Origin: Paenibacillus sp. MMS20-IR301
GTDB taxonomy: Bacteria; Bacillota; Bacilli; Paenibacillales; Paenibacillaceae
DNA: 64,000 bases
Reading direction: 5' to 3'
NCBI RefSeq assembly: GCF_032302195.1
Contig: NZ_CP135275.1
Span: 5,524,001-5,588,000 of the forward strand
Shown: piece by piece, positions 28,834-37,392 of the stretch
How positions within the stretch are numbered: the first letter of the stretch is position 1
Layout of the letters: each line of letters opens with the position of its first letter
The notes under the pieces: generated by a model
Database searches by the model: none
The model's input: only the letters and a program-made list of their open reading frames with translations
What the model was told of the DNA's origin: nothing
Position numbers and translations under genes: made by a program

Positions 28834-29889
28834 ATGAGCATTAGCATAGTGGTCCCCATGTACAACCTGGAACGTTACATCACTCCGTTGCTTGATTCTC
28901 TTCTGGGCCAGAGCGGGACCGATTTCGAAGTAATCCTGGTCGATGACGGCTCAAAGGACAACACCTACAAGACAGCTGAGGCCATACTGGCACGGAATCC
29001 CGGCCTGAGATCCCAGCTCATCCGCACGGATAATTCCGGCGTGAGCGCAGCCAGGAATACCGGGCTTGCCGCTGCCGGCGGTGATTATGTGCTGTTCCTC
29101 GACGGGGATGATTATGCCGCCAGCGGGCTGGTAGAGCATATTGAGCTTCATACGCGCAGCGGGGCTCCGGATATTATCTGCTGGGGCTACAGCCTGGTCC
29201 GGGAGGATCAGTCCACCATTGTCAGCTTTACTTCAGCTGCAGGCGACACTTCGGGGAGCGAGGCTTTGAAACGGGTGTTTGTGCAGCGGAGCCTCCGGAT
29301 CTGGACTGGCAGCATCGCCTTCAGACGCAGCTTCCTGCTGGAGCATGGCCTCCGCTATACCGAACGCTGCGTGAACGGGGAGGACCAGGAATTCATCTAC
29401 AAAGCCCTCGCGCGGGCCAAGCGGGTCGTCTCCCGCCCCGAGGTGCTGTCCTTCTATGTGCAGAGAGCGTCTTCCATCTCCGGCACCTATAATGTGAATA
29501 AATTCGATATGGTTGCCGCCTTCAAGCGGACCGAGGCCTATTTCCGGGCTCATCCGTTTGAAGGGACACCTGAGGTCTCCGAGCTGCTGCTCGGCCGGGA
29601 GCTGACGGAGAACTTCTTTTATAACCTTAAGACCTGCCTGAACGGCACTGCCGGAACACATATCAGCCGCCTGCTCCAGGACATCGAGGCCCGTTATCCC
29701 GGACTCCTGCAGGAGCTGCGGCCGGTGATGCGCGGGTACCAGGGCGGTGACCGCCAGCTCACCCTGCAGATCAAAGCCTTTTTATTCTCGCCGTCCGTGT
29801 ACGGCTTCCTGATTGCCGTGGACCGCGGCTATATCCAGCTCAAGCAGAAGCTCAGAGCACTCCTGGGCAGAAAGGAAATCAAGCTATGA
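28834..29889 (+). CDS. Family 2 glycosyltransferase
   Basis: The frame is open further upstream, but ATG 28834 with GGAG at 7 nt gives a start exactly at the GT-A strand SISIVVPMYNLERY. Motifs VILVDDGSKDNT, NSGVSAARNTGL and LFLDGDDYA are classic for GT2. NGEDQEFIYKALARA supplies the ED catalytic region. The last 100 residues are helical. The gene ends overlapping the pyruvyltransferase start (ATGA), which shows coupled translation. Its role in the cluster is adding one sugar of a surface glycan. Confidence 0.9.
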   Translation: MSISIVVPMYNLERYITPLLDSLLGQSGTDFEVILVDDGSKDNTYKTAEAILARNPGLRSQLIRTDNSGVSAARNTGLAAAGGDYVLFLDGDDYAASGLVEHIELHTRSGAPDIICWGYSLVREDQSTIVSFTSAAGDTSGSEALKRVFVQRSLRIWTGSIAFRRSFLLEHGLRYTERCVNGEDQEFIYKALARAKRVVSRPEVLSFYVQRASSISGTYNVNKFDMVAAFKRTEAYFRAHPFEGTPEVSELLLGRELTENFFYNLKTCLNGTAGTHISRLLQDIEARYPGLLQELRPVMRGYQGGDRQLTLQIKAFLFSPSVYGFLIAVDRGYIQLKQKLRALLGRKEIKL

Positions 29890-31019
29890 CCAAGACCCTA
29901 ATGATCGCTGCATATACGGAATTCAATCTGGGCGACGACTTGTTTATTAAAGTGTTATGTGAGAGATATCCGGATACCCGCTTCAGGCTGATTGCGCCGC
30001 AAGCTTACAAGCTTGTCTTCAAGGAGCAGCGGAATCTTAAGGTATACGCCTCGGACTCTGTACTGCTGCGGGGAATCAATTACCTGTTCCGCAAAACGAA
30101 ACTGCATCCGAATTTCGTGCAGAAGCTGCTGACAGAGAGAAGTGACGGGACGGTGCATATCGGCGGGTCCATCTTCATGCAGGGCGAGGGCTGGGAAGAA
30201 TATGTGGCCAATGCCGAGAACCTCCGTAATAAAAGCAAACCGTATTTCCTGATGGGCGCCAACTTCGGTCCTTATCAGGATGAGGCTTACTACCGGAAGT
30301 ACAGGGAAATTTTCCGTGAATATGCCGATGTCTCCTTCAGGGAGCAATATTCCTATGATCTGTTCAAGGATCTGGGGAATGTGCGGCTTGCGCCGGATAT
30401 TATTTTCCAGCTGAAGTATAGTGCCGCTCCGGTTCAGGCTGCTGAAGGCAAGATCCTGGCCATCTCGGTAATCAAGCCCTCAGCCAAGGCTCTGCACGGC
30501 TATGACAAGCTCTACTATGACAAAATGAAAGACATCGCCGTCCATTTCATCCGGCAGGGTTATGCCGTTCACTTCCTGTCCTTCTGCCAGCACGAAGGGG
30601 ATCAGGAGGCGATCGGACAAATTCTGAACCTGATTCCGGCGGAGCTTCAGGCCCATACCCATGCCCACTTTTACAGTACAGATATCAACGCGATTCTTGC
30701 AGTGCTGGCCGGGGCAAGCTGCATTATCGCCTCCCGGTTCCATGCCATGATTCTCGGCTGGGTCTTCGGCAAACCGGTATTCCCGGTCGCGTACAGCAGC
30801 AAAATGGTCAATGTGATGCAGGATGCCCGTTTCGGCGGCGGATATACCGATTTCAAACATCTGGCTGAGCTGACGGCAGAGCAGGTGTATGCGGGCATGG
30901 CAGCCGGTACCCTGGATGTGATGCTGCAGGCCAATCAGGCGGAGAAGCATTTCGAGCAGCTCGATGCTTATCTGGAGCCGCAGCCGCTGCTGGAAGGGAG
31001 AAGAAGCTATGAAAGCTAA
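29886..31019 (+). CDS. Polysaccharide pyruvyl transferase family protein
   Basis: This 377-residue protein resembles the CsaB/WcaK group, which transfers pyruvate from phosphoenolpyruvate to sugar hydroxyls as a ketal. Supporting motifs are VHIGGSIFMQGEGW, PYFLMGANFGPY, and near the C-terminus SRFHAMILGWVFGKP. Pyruvylated wall polymers are ligands for SLH domains in Bacillus and Paenibacillus, and an SLH protein is encoded at 60.5 kb. That link is an inference; the pyruvylated sugar could equally belong to an exopolysaccharide. It overlaps both neighbours. Confidence 0.85.
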   Translation: MTKTLMIAAYTEFNLGDDLFIKVLCERYPDTRFRLIAPQAYKLVFKEQRNLKVYASDSVLLRGINYLFRKTKLHPNFVQKLLTERSDGTVHIGGSIFMQGEGWEEYVANAENLRNKSKPYFLMGANFGPYQDEAYYRKYREIFREYADVSFREQYSYDLFKDLGNVRLAPDIIFQLKYSAAPVQAAEGKILAISVIKPSAKALHGYDKLYYDKMKDIAVHFIRQGYAVHFLSFCQHEGDQEAIGQILNLIPAELQAHTHAHFYSTDINAILAVLAGASCIIASRFHAMILGWVFGKPVFPVAYSSKMVNVMQDARFGGGYTDFKHLAELTAEQVYAGMAAGTLDVMLQANQAEKHFEQLDAYLEPQPLLEGRRSYES

Positions 31020-32541
31020 ACGGAGTATGCTGAACCTGGGCTTCGGCCTTACCAGCCAGATCATTACCATCGTCCTCGGCTTCTTCATTCCCCGGCTGAT
31101 TATGGTGAATTACGGCTCTGAGGCCAACGGCCTTATTGCCTCCATTGTGCAGATTATCAGTTATTTCGCCCTGCTGGAGGCCGGCGTAGGGGCAGCCTCG
31201 CTGCAGGCGCTATACAAACCGGTGGCGGGCAACAACCGCAGGGAGATCAACTCCATCCTGGCCGCCACCGCCAGCTACTACAAAAAAACCGGCATCTACT
31301 ACTTCATCTCAGTCGTGCTGCTGGCGGTCATCTATCCGCTGGTCATTCACTCGGAGATTAGCAACATCAGTATTATGGCGATCATTCTCTTCTCCGGCCT
31401 CGGCGGAGCAATCAATTATTATTTCCAGGGCAAATTCCGGGTGCTCTTAATCGCTGAGGGCAAAAGCTATATCGAGACCTCGATCGTCACGGTGGCTAAC
31501 ATCCTGAACAATGTGGTACGGATTGTCCTGCTGCTGCAGGGGGTCAACATCATTGCTGTCCAGGCCTCATTCTTCGTGCTGACCCTGCTGCAGATCGTTG
31601 CCTTTTATATTTATGCGAAACGACATTATCAATGGATGGATCTCAGCCTGACCCCGGATTTCAAGGCCATCGGCCAAAAAAACTCGGTCATGGTGCATGA
31701 AATTTCCTATCTCGTCTTCCGTAACACGGATGTGCTGATCCTGACGATTTTTACGAATCTGAAAATTGTCAGCATCTATGTTATGTATAACATGATCTTT
31801 ACGATCGTCGATAATATCGTCCAGACCGTTAACGGCAGTATCAAAGCAGCGCTCGGGCAGAGCTACCATGAGGGCAAGGAAGCCTTCGTTAAATTCTATG
31901 ATGCCTATGAGGTCTATTTCATGGCGCTGATCTTCTCGATCCTGACCGTTGTCTACATTCTCATTCTGCCGTTCATGCGGCTGTACACTGCGGGGGTCAA
32001 TGATGTCAACTATATCAACTTCTGGCTGCCGGTTCTGTTCGTAGTGATCAAGCTGCTGACCAATGCCCGTACTTCGTCAAATAATCTCATTACGATTGCC
32101 GGACATTTCCGCAATACCCAGTTCCGTTCCATTCTGGAATCTGCCATCAACCTCGGCGCTTCCATTGTATTCGTTATTTTCTTCGGCATCTATGGTGTGC
32201 TGATGGGGACTATCGTCGCCCTGCTCTACCGCTCCATTGATATTGTAGTGTATGCCAGCCGCGTGCTGCTGGAGCGCAGCCCCTGGGTTACCTTCCGCCG
32301 CTGGCTGACGAATGCTGCTGTCTTCGCAGCGATTGTATTTGTTACGACCAAGCTCGACTTGAGCATCACCTCCTATACAGGCGTGATCCTCTGGGGAGCA
32401 CTGCTAGGCATAATTATTCTGCCTGTCTATTTCCTCATCGGCTCCCTGGCTGAACGGGAGGTCTTCCTCTACACCTGGAGCTATGTCAAAACCTTCCGGA
32501 CCAAGCTTAAGCGTAAGGTGGCGGCGGGGCAGACGTTATGA
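31009..32541 (+). CDS. Polysaccharide flippase (Wzx/MVF-like)
   Basis: A 510-residue membrane protein with about 12-14 hydrophobic helices and the opening pattern LNLGFGLTSQIITIVLGFFI of the polysaccharide-synthesis flippase family. It probably flips an undecaprenyl-linked repeat unit across the membrane. The ATG at 31009 has GGGAG at 8 nt; the open frame extends 15 codons further upstream into the preceding gene. It overlaps the end of the pyruvyltransferase by 11 bp. No Wzy polymerase or initiating sugar-phosphate transferase is visible in the cluster, so it may act with genes elsewhere. Confidence 0.88.
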   Translation: MKAKRSMLNLGFGLTSQIITIVLGFFIPRLIMVNYGSEANGLIASIVQIISYFALLEAGVGAASLQALYKPVAGNNRREINSILAATASYYKKTGIYYFISVVLLAVIYPLVIHSEISNISIMAIILFSGLGGAINYYFQGKFRVLLIAEGKSYIETSIVTVANILNNVVRIVLLLQGVNIIAVQASFFVLTLLQIVAFYIYAKRHYQWMDLSLTPDFKAIGQKNSVMVHEISYLVFRNTDVLILTIFTNLKIVSIYVMYNMIFTIVDNIVQTVNGSIKAALGQSYHEGKEAFVKFYDAYEVYFMALIFSILTVVYILILPFMRLYTAGVNDVNYINFWLPVLFVVIKLLTNARTSSNNLITIAGHFRNTQFRSILESAINLGASIVFVIFFGIYGVLMGTIVALLYRSIDIVVYASRVLLERSPWVTFRRWLTNAAVFAAIVFVTTKLDLSITSYTGVILWGALLGIIILPVYFLIGSLAEREVFLYTWSYVKTFRTKLKRKVAAGQTL

Positions 32542-32543
32542 GT

Positions 32544-32690
32544 CTCACCAAACTAAGCCCACGCTTCCGAAGCCAGTTTTGTTACGAAGTATGTTCAGGA
32601 AGCTCAGCTCACAAAACTAAGCCCATGCTTCCGAAGCCAGTTTTGTTACGAAGAAGAGTCAAGATGTTCAGCTCACAAAACTTTAAGGAG
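32544..32690 (+). repeat. 64-bp tandem repeat with terminator-like hairpins and a ribosome site
   Basis: Two full 64-bp units start at 32544 and 32608 and a truncated third at 32672. Each full unit holds AAACTAAGCCCA, GCTTCCGAAGC and CAGTTTTGTTACGAAG, where AAACT/AGTTTT enclose the GCTTC/GAAGC stem. The third copy changes to CACAAAACTTTAAGGAGG and supplies the Shine-Dalgarno of the next gene. A related unit lies at 40795-40868. Confidence 0.8.
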
Positions 32691-32698
32691 GACTGAAT

Positions 32699-34024
32699 AT
32701 GGATCACAGCAGAGATTTGCAAGAGGCGGGGCGGCAGCTGCTGCATCAGCTGAGTGATGATATTCATCATCCGCCTGCCGGGGGGCTGACCCGTGAAGAA
32801 CTTATACGCAGGAGCAGGCAGATCAGCAGCACCACCGGTGCGGCCATCAAGGAGCAGCTGGATACGTTAACCGGAGTGCTCGATGCCTTTCTGGCAGGCA
32901 GGGCATCCGAAGATGCACTGCGGTTCTATACCAGTACGCAATATAAGATCAATGTGAATGAGCTTGCAGGGTTCATGCCTGGGCTGCGTGCGCTCAGCGG
33001 GGGAGCGGCCGCGGATGATTTTGCTGATGCCGGGAAAATCCTTTCAACCGCTGACCCTTCCCCCTGCCCGAAGATCAGCGTAATTATCACTACCTACAAC
33101 CGTCAGGCCTTCCTCAAGCAGGCGGTGGACAGCATTTTGCAGCAGGATTACCCCCGTGTTGAAGTTACTGTAATCGACGACTGTTCCAGCGACGGTACAG
33201 AGGAGATGATGGCATCAGCCTTCGGCGGGGAGCCGCGTGTGATTTTCATGCGGAATAGGGTGAACAGCGGACCCGGCAATAACCGCCGTAAAGCGCTCGC
33301 TGCCCACGGGGACGGACAGTTCATCCTCTTCCTTGATGATGATGACTATCTCATTGACCGCAGCTATCTGTCCAAGGCAGTACTGGCTCACCAGACCCAT
33401 CCGGGGCTGTCCTTTGTGGCGGCTAATGTGTTCCTGGAGTATTCCAGGTCGCAGAAGCTCACCCTCTCCAGTCTGGGGCTAAACCCCGTCACGGATAAAC
33501 ACGATTACTTCATGAACTTCGAGCAGCAGGGTTATCCCAAGCCCGCCTCGACCTTAACCGCACTGTTCAGCCGTGAGGCCCTGATGAGCATCGATATTCT
33601 AAATATGAAAATGGTCAACGATGCCTCCATCTACCTGCGCGCACTTTTGACCGGGGATGCCGGATTTATCGATACGCTTGCCGGTGTATACCGGATTCAC
33701 GGAAATAATATCACCTTCAATCTCAGCCAGTCGTTCCTGATTGAGAACCTGGAAGAGAAGCGTAATATCCGTAATATGGCAACCCAGCGCTATGGCTACA
33801 GCAAGCCGGAAATGTCGGAATGGTTCAACCATAATGTATACGATACAATCTCTTATTACCTGATGAACTCTGCCCAGAGCCACACCGATTTCAAGTTCAT
33901 GTACAGCTGGGCAAGCATGCACGCTCCTGAAGCGTACACAAGGCTGAAGCGTCAGTTCCGCACTAAGCTGATGAAAAAGCAGCTGCTCCGCGTATCCTTT
34001 GTGCGCGCATTGTTGAACCGGTAA
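32699..34024 (+). CDS. Family 2 glycosyltransferase with N-terminal helical extension
   Basis: This 441-residue protein has a helical, charged N-terminal region of about 120 residues. The GT-A domain follows, beginning at KISVIITTYNRQAFLKQAVD, with VTVIDDCSSDGTEE, GPGNNRRKAL and FLDDDDYL. The middle segment MVNDASIYLRALL replaces the more usual ED motif. AAGGAGG precedes the ATG. The preceding tandem hairpins may uncouple it from the flippase gene. The extension suggests interaction with a partner or the membrane surface. Confidence 0.87.
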   Translation: MDHSRDLQEAGRQLLHQLSDDIHHPPAGGLTREELIRRSRQISSTTGAAIKEQLDTLTGVLDAFLAGRASEDALRFYTSTQYKINVNELAGFMPGLRALSGGAAADDFADAGKILSTADPSPCPKISVIITTYNRQAFLKQAVDSILQQDYPRVEVTVIDDCSSDGTEEMMASAFGGEPRVIFMRNRVNSGPGNNRRKALAAHGDGQFILFLDDDDYLIDRSYLSKAVLAHQTHPGLSFVAANVFLEYSRSQKLTLSSLGLNPVTDKHDYFMNFEQQGYPKPASTLTALFSREALMSIDILNMKMVNDASIYLRALLTGDAGFIDTLAGVYRIHGNNITFNLSQSFLIENLEEKRNIRNMATQRYGYSKPEMSEWFNHNVYDTISYYLMNSAQSHTDFKFMYSWASMHAPEAYTRLKRQFRTKLMKKQLLRVSFVRALLNR

Positions 34025-34026
34025 CG

Positions 34027-35118
34027 TCAGATTTCCCTCAGCCGGGCATCAAGCAGACGGAAGGTCTCCTCCAGCACAGGCCTGGAAACCCCGCTGTAGA
34101 GATCCCCGATACTCAGCTCATATGAGCACGAAGCTTCGCCGGTTTCTTTGAGCCGCCCCGTCAGCCCGATACCCGTCTCTTCATAAACCCGGATCAGCAC
34201 CGGCGCAAGCTGCTCCCTGGAGAAGGCGAAATGTACATGGAACATATTGGAGACCGGCACCTCCGGCAGAGTAGATACCTTATGACAGCCGTTGAATAAG
34301 GCAGCAAGCTCCTTGGCCTGCTCATAATACCCGGCCATCCGGCCGATTCTCTGCCGGTAATAATATTTAGCCGGAAGAATATACGGATAGAGGCTGATCA
34401 GATCCCCGCCGTGGCGGCGTTTCCAGATCTTCGATTCCTCCGTGAATTGCCGGCTTCCAGCCAGAATGGCTCCCGCAATGCCGCCGATACCTTTATAGAA
34501 GGAGATATACACGCTGTCGAACAATTCACACACCTCTGCTGCTGTCTTACCGTAATAGGGCAGCACCTCGAACAATCTTGCTCCGTCAAGGTGGAGCATA
34601 ATTCCCTGCTCACGGCAATAGGCCGAAATCGCCTCCAGCTCAGCATACTCCGGCAGCTGGCCGCCGATCTCCCGCTGCGGCAGCTCCAGCAGCAGGCAGG
34701 CGGTCCCCGCTCCCATCTGTTTCACATCTTCCAGCGTAATGAGCCGGTTAGGGTCCGCCAGCAGCAGCGGCTCAAGATGATGCAGCTCCTTAAGTCCGTC
34801 CTGCTCATGAATCTCCAGGTGGCAGAGCGGGTGATACGCCACCTGTCTGCTGCCCTTGCGGTCACACCAGATCCGCAGGGCAATCTGCTGCGCCATCGTC
34901 CCGCTGGGGAAGAATACGGCACTTTCCTTGCCGAGCACTGCGGCCATCTCGGCCTCGAACTCCCCGATGACCCGGCCCGCTCCATACATATCACTTGCCA
35001 GGCTGCCCTCCACTTCAGACAACGCTTCTGTGAGTACCGCTATGTCTCTGTTTCCGTGTCCTGCCAGCTTCACCGGCGCCTTATTAAAGGCTTCCAGTAA
35101 GACATTCTGTTCATTCAT
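34027..35118 (-). CDS. Low-specificity L-threonine aldolase family (PLP) enzyme
   Basis: A fold-type I PLP enzyme of the beta-eliminating lyase family, cleaving beta-hydroxy-amino acids such as L-allo-threonine to glycine and an aldehyde. Motifs: FFPSGTMAQQIALR (cofactor phosphate region), MLHLDGARLFEV (PLP-contacting Asp) and SFYKGIGG with the Schiff-base lysine. N-terminal VEGSLASDMYGAG resembles the usual 'GDDVYGED' segment but is diverged. At 363 residues it is slightly longer than LtaE. It is convergent with the GT2 gene and divergent from udk. Confidence 0.85.
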   Translation of the reverse strand: MNEQNVLLEAFNKAPVKLAGHGNRDIAVLTEALSEVEGSLASDMYGAGRVIGEFEAEMAAVLGKESAVFFPSGTMAQQIALRIWCDRKGSRQVAYHPLCHLEIHEQDGLKELHHLEPLLLADPNRLITLEDVKQMGAGTACLLLELPQREIGGQLPEYAELEAISAYCREQGIMLHLDGARLFEVLPYYGKTAAEVCELFDSVYISFYKGIGGIAGAILAGSRQFTEESKIWKRRHGGDLISLYPYILPAKYYYRQRIGRMAGYYEQAKELAALFNGCHKVSTLPEVPVSNMFHVHFAFSREQLAPVLIRVYEETGIGLTGRLKETGEASCSYELSIGDLYSGVSRPVLEETFRLLDARLREI

Positions 35119-35237
35119 TCTGCTGATCTTCTCCCTTCCTTGTTGAATCTCGATTTAGACGAATATTTAAAATTATAGCATTTTCCACAGAAATATTTGA
35201 TTTATCAAAAAGTTCACGTTATATCCCCTGAAGCAAG

Positions 35238-35266
35238 GTGAAATAAGTCGGGCGCTGTGCTACAAT
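35238..35266 (+). promoter_or_regulatory. Extended -10 promoter of udk
   Basis: GTGAAA, 17 nt, then TACAAT with TGn directly before it (TGCTACAAT), 47 bp upstream of the likely udk start. Confidence 0.6.
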
Positions 35267-35312
35267 ATTGGAATTGCAAAGGCAATTGCTTAGGGAGGTT
35301 TATAATTACACC

Positions 35313-35942
35313 ATGCTTATTATTGGTATCGCCGGCGGGACCGGTTCCGGCAAAACAACAGTAGCCCGCTCCGTCATTGAGCGTCTTGGTTCAGACAAAG
35401 TAACGTTCATATCTCAGGATAACTACTATAAAGACCATTCTTACCTCAGCATGGCTGAACGCGGCGCAATCAACTACGATCATCCGCTGGCCTTTGACAC
35501 GGAACTGCTGATAGAGCATCTGGATTGTCTGAAAGCCGGACAAGCCGCCTATGCTCCAGTGTATGATTTCACCGTTCACGCACGTTCAACCGATAGGACT
35601 GTTGAGCTTGCGCCGAACAATATTGTTATTCTTGAAGGACTTCACGTCTTGTCCGATGAGAAGCTGCGTGAGCAGCTTAACATCAAGGTATTCGTGGATA
35701 CCGACCCGGATGTACGCATTCTCCGCCGGGTGCTGCGGGATATTGAGGAGCGCGGCCGGACGATCCGTTCCATCCACACCCAATACCTGACCACCGTCAA
35801 GCCGATGCATGAGGCCTTCATCGAGCCATCCAAGAAATACGCTGACCTGATCATTCCGGAAGGCGGACAGAATGAAGTCGGCATCCAGCTGCTGTCCGTA
35901 TTGACCGAGAAATATTTGTCAGGTGACCAGCAGTGGGACTAA
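35313..35942 (+). CDS. udk: Uridine kinase
   Basis: Phosphorylates uridine and cytidine in the pyrimidine salvage pathway. Walker A GIAGGTGSGKTT starts at residue 4, and FISQDNYYKDHS, NYDHPLAFDTELL and PVYDFTVHART-like segments follow in family order. The ATG at 35313 puts the P-loop at the normal place, giving 209 residues. The only Shine-Dalgarno, GGGAGG, is 14 nt away, an unusually long gap. The frame is open upstream but without a better start. Confidence 0.92.
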   Translation: MLIIGIAGGTGSGKTTVARSVIERLGSDKVTFISQDNYYKDHSYLSMAERGAINYDHPLAFDTELLIEHLDCLKAGQAAYAPVYDFTVHARSTDRTVELAPNNIVILEGLHVLSDEKLREQLNIKVFVDTDPDVRILRRVLRDIEERGRTIRSIHTQYLTTVKPMHEAFIEPSKKYADLIIPEGGQNEVGIQLLSVLTEKYLSGDQQWD

Positions 35943-36018
35943 GCAGGGCATTCTGCTGATACCATAGTTGTACACATTCCCACCCCGAAACATATACATT
36001 TTTAGCTTTGAACAAAAG

Positions 36019-36075
36019 CCGCCCGGCTAGCCGGGCGGACAGGCTGCCGAGAACGTATCGGCAGCCTTCTTTATG
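36019..36075 (+). terminator. Double hairpin terminator after udk
   Basis: The first stem is a perfect 20-bp palindrome at 36019-36038 (CCGCCCGGCT/AGCCGGGCGG). The second is AGGCTGCCGA/TCGGCAGCCT (36041-36067), followed by TCTTT. Confidence 0.8.
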
Positions 36076-36377
36076 TGCCTCCAAGGCGGACCAGTCGGGC
36101 CGTTTTCGCCCTATTTAGGGGCACTTGTGCCCCTCTTTCAGCCAGTCGGGGGCAGCCCGCTCTACTCACTTGGTCCTTAACGAAGACACTAACACTCACA
36201 AATATCATCATAAGTCATATTATATGACGCAAAATTTTAATTTTAGTGAAAAATGCTTGTGTTCAGCAGCTTTTTTATTCAATTTGTCATATTTCTTTAC
36301 TGGTAGCGCTTTATAAATAAAATAATTGTTGATTATTCCTCTTTCATCTACTATGCTTAATGAAGAAATGCGATTAT

Positions 36378-36399
36378 AAAGTTAAAGCGATTAAACTTT
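36378..36399. promoter_or_regulatory. LacI-type operator 1 of the oligosaccharide operon
   Basis: AAAGTTAAAGCG followed by ATTAAACTTT is a 22-bp near-palindrome centred on CG, the LacI/GalR pattern. It overlaps the expected -35 region of a TATAAT at 36406-36411. A cre-like GTAGCGCTTTA lies further upstream near 36302. Confidence 0.75.
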
Positions 36400-36450
36400 G
36401 TCTTTTATAATTGTACGTTTTTCAGCATTTTGTGACTTTTATTTGCATTA

Positions 36451-36472
36451 AAAGTTAAAGCGTTTATACTTT
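36451..36472. promoter_or_regulatory. LacI-type operator 2 of the oligosaccharide operon
   Basis: AAAGTTAAAGCG followed by TTTATACTTT, differing from operator 1 at two positions and 73 bp downstream of it, right before the ribosome site of the first gene. The spacing, about seven helical turns, suits repression by looping. The LacI protein encoded at 39802 is the obvious ligand. The 36076-36377 stretch is AT-rich upstream DNA without a credible gene. Confidence 0.75.
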
Positions 36473-36498
36473 TAAAAAGGAAGGTGGACTGGTATTTC

Positions 36499-37392
36499 GT
36501 GATTAAGAGCGAGACCCGGCGGCAGACGTTCTACATGTATCTGTTTATTTCCCCTTGGCTAATCGGCTTCCTTATTTTCGCTCTCTACCCCATCCTGTCG
36601 TCGCTATACTACAGCTTCACCGATTATGACATTATCCATCCGCCGAGGTTCATCGGTCTGGCCAACTACAACGAGATGTTCCACAATGAGCTGTTCTGGC
36701 GGTCAGTCAAAGTCACCCTGAAATATACCTTCATCAGCGTGCCGGTGCAGCTGCTGCTCGGCCTCGGCTTCGCCCTGCTGCTGCATCAGGCCATTCCCTG
36801 GCGCGGATTCTTCCGGACGGCGATGTATTTCCCCAGTATGGTCTCCGGCGTGGCCATGTCACTGCTCTGGTACTGGATTTTCAACCCGCAGATCGGCCTC
36901 TTCAACTATATGCTTTCCTGGTTCGGCATTCCCGGTCCGGCCTGGCTGATGAGTCCCGACACCGCGCTGTACGCCCTGATCATCATGTCCTTCTGGACAG
37001 CGGGCTCCGGCATGATCCTCTTTCTGGCAGGCCTGCAAGGCGTCCCGGCCAGCCTGCTCGAGGCCGCGAAGCTTGACGGGGCAGGACGGCTGCGCATCTT
37101 CTGGAACATTACGCTGCCGATGATCTCCCCGGTGCTGCTGTTCCAGCTGATTATGGGGTTGATTGATTCCTTCCAGGTCTTCACCCAAGCCTTCGTCATG
37201 ACCCAGGGCGGACCCAATTACTCCACCTGGTTCTACGTCTACAATCTGTACACAAGCGCCTTCAAGGAATACCGCGCCGGCTATTCTTCCGCACTAGCCT
37301 GGATCCTGCTGCTTGTGGTCATGCTGTTCACGGCGGTCATTATGAAGCTGTCTAACCGTTACGTTCACTATGAAGGAGGCAGCCGCCGATGA
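36499..37392 (+). CDS. ABC sugar transporter permease (MalF/UgpA type)
   Basis: A CUT1-family inner-membrane permease of 297 residues with six predicted helices; the opening YLFISPWLIGFLIF is typical. The EAA loop appears as EAAKLDGAGRLRIFWNITLP near residue 195. The likely start is GTG 36499 after AAGGAAGGTGG; GTG 36484 is possible but too close to that site. It forms a heterodimer with the next gene product. No ATPase gene is in the operon, so a shared MsmX-like ATPase elsewhere is expected, as is common in Bacillota. Confidence 0.9.
   Translation: MIKSETRRQTFYMYLFISPWLIGFLIFALYPILSSLYYSFTDYDIIHPPRFIGLANYNEMFHNELFWRSVKVTLKYTFISVPVQLLLGLGFALLLHQAIPWRGFFRTAMYFPSMVSGVAMSLLWYWIFNPQIGLFNYMLSWFGIPGPAWLMSPDTALYALIIMSFWTAGSGMILFLAGLQGVPASLLEAAKLDGAGRLRIFWNITLPMISPVLLFQLIMGLIDSFQVFTQAFVMTQGGPNYSTWFYVYNLYTSAFKEYRAGYSSALAWILLLVVMLFTAVIMKLSNRYVHYEGGSRR

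Noticed and set aside
36125..36316. A 63-codon frame in the AT-rich region before the sugar operon
   Set aside because: No ribosome site, composition typical of upstream regulatory DNA.
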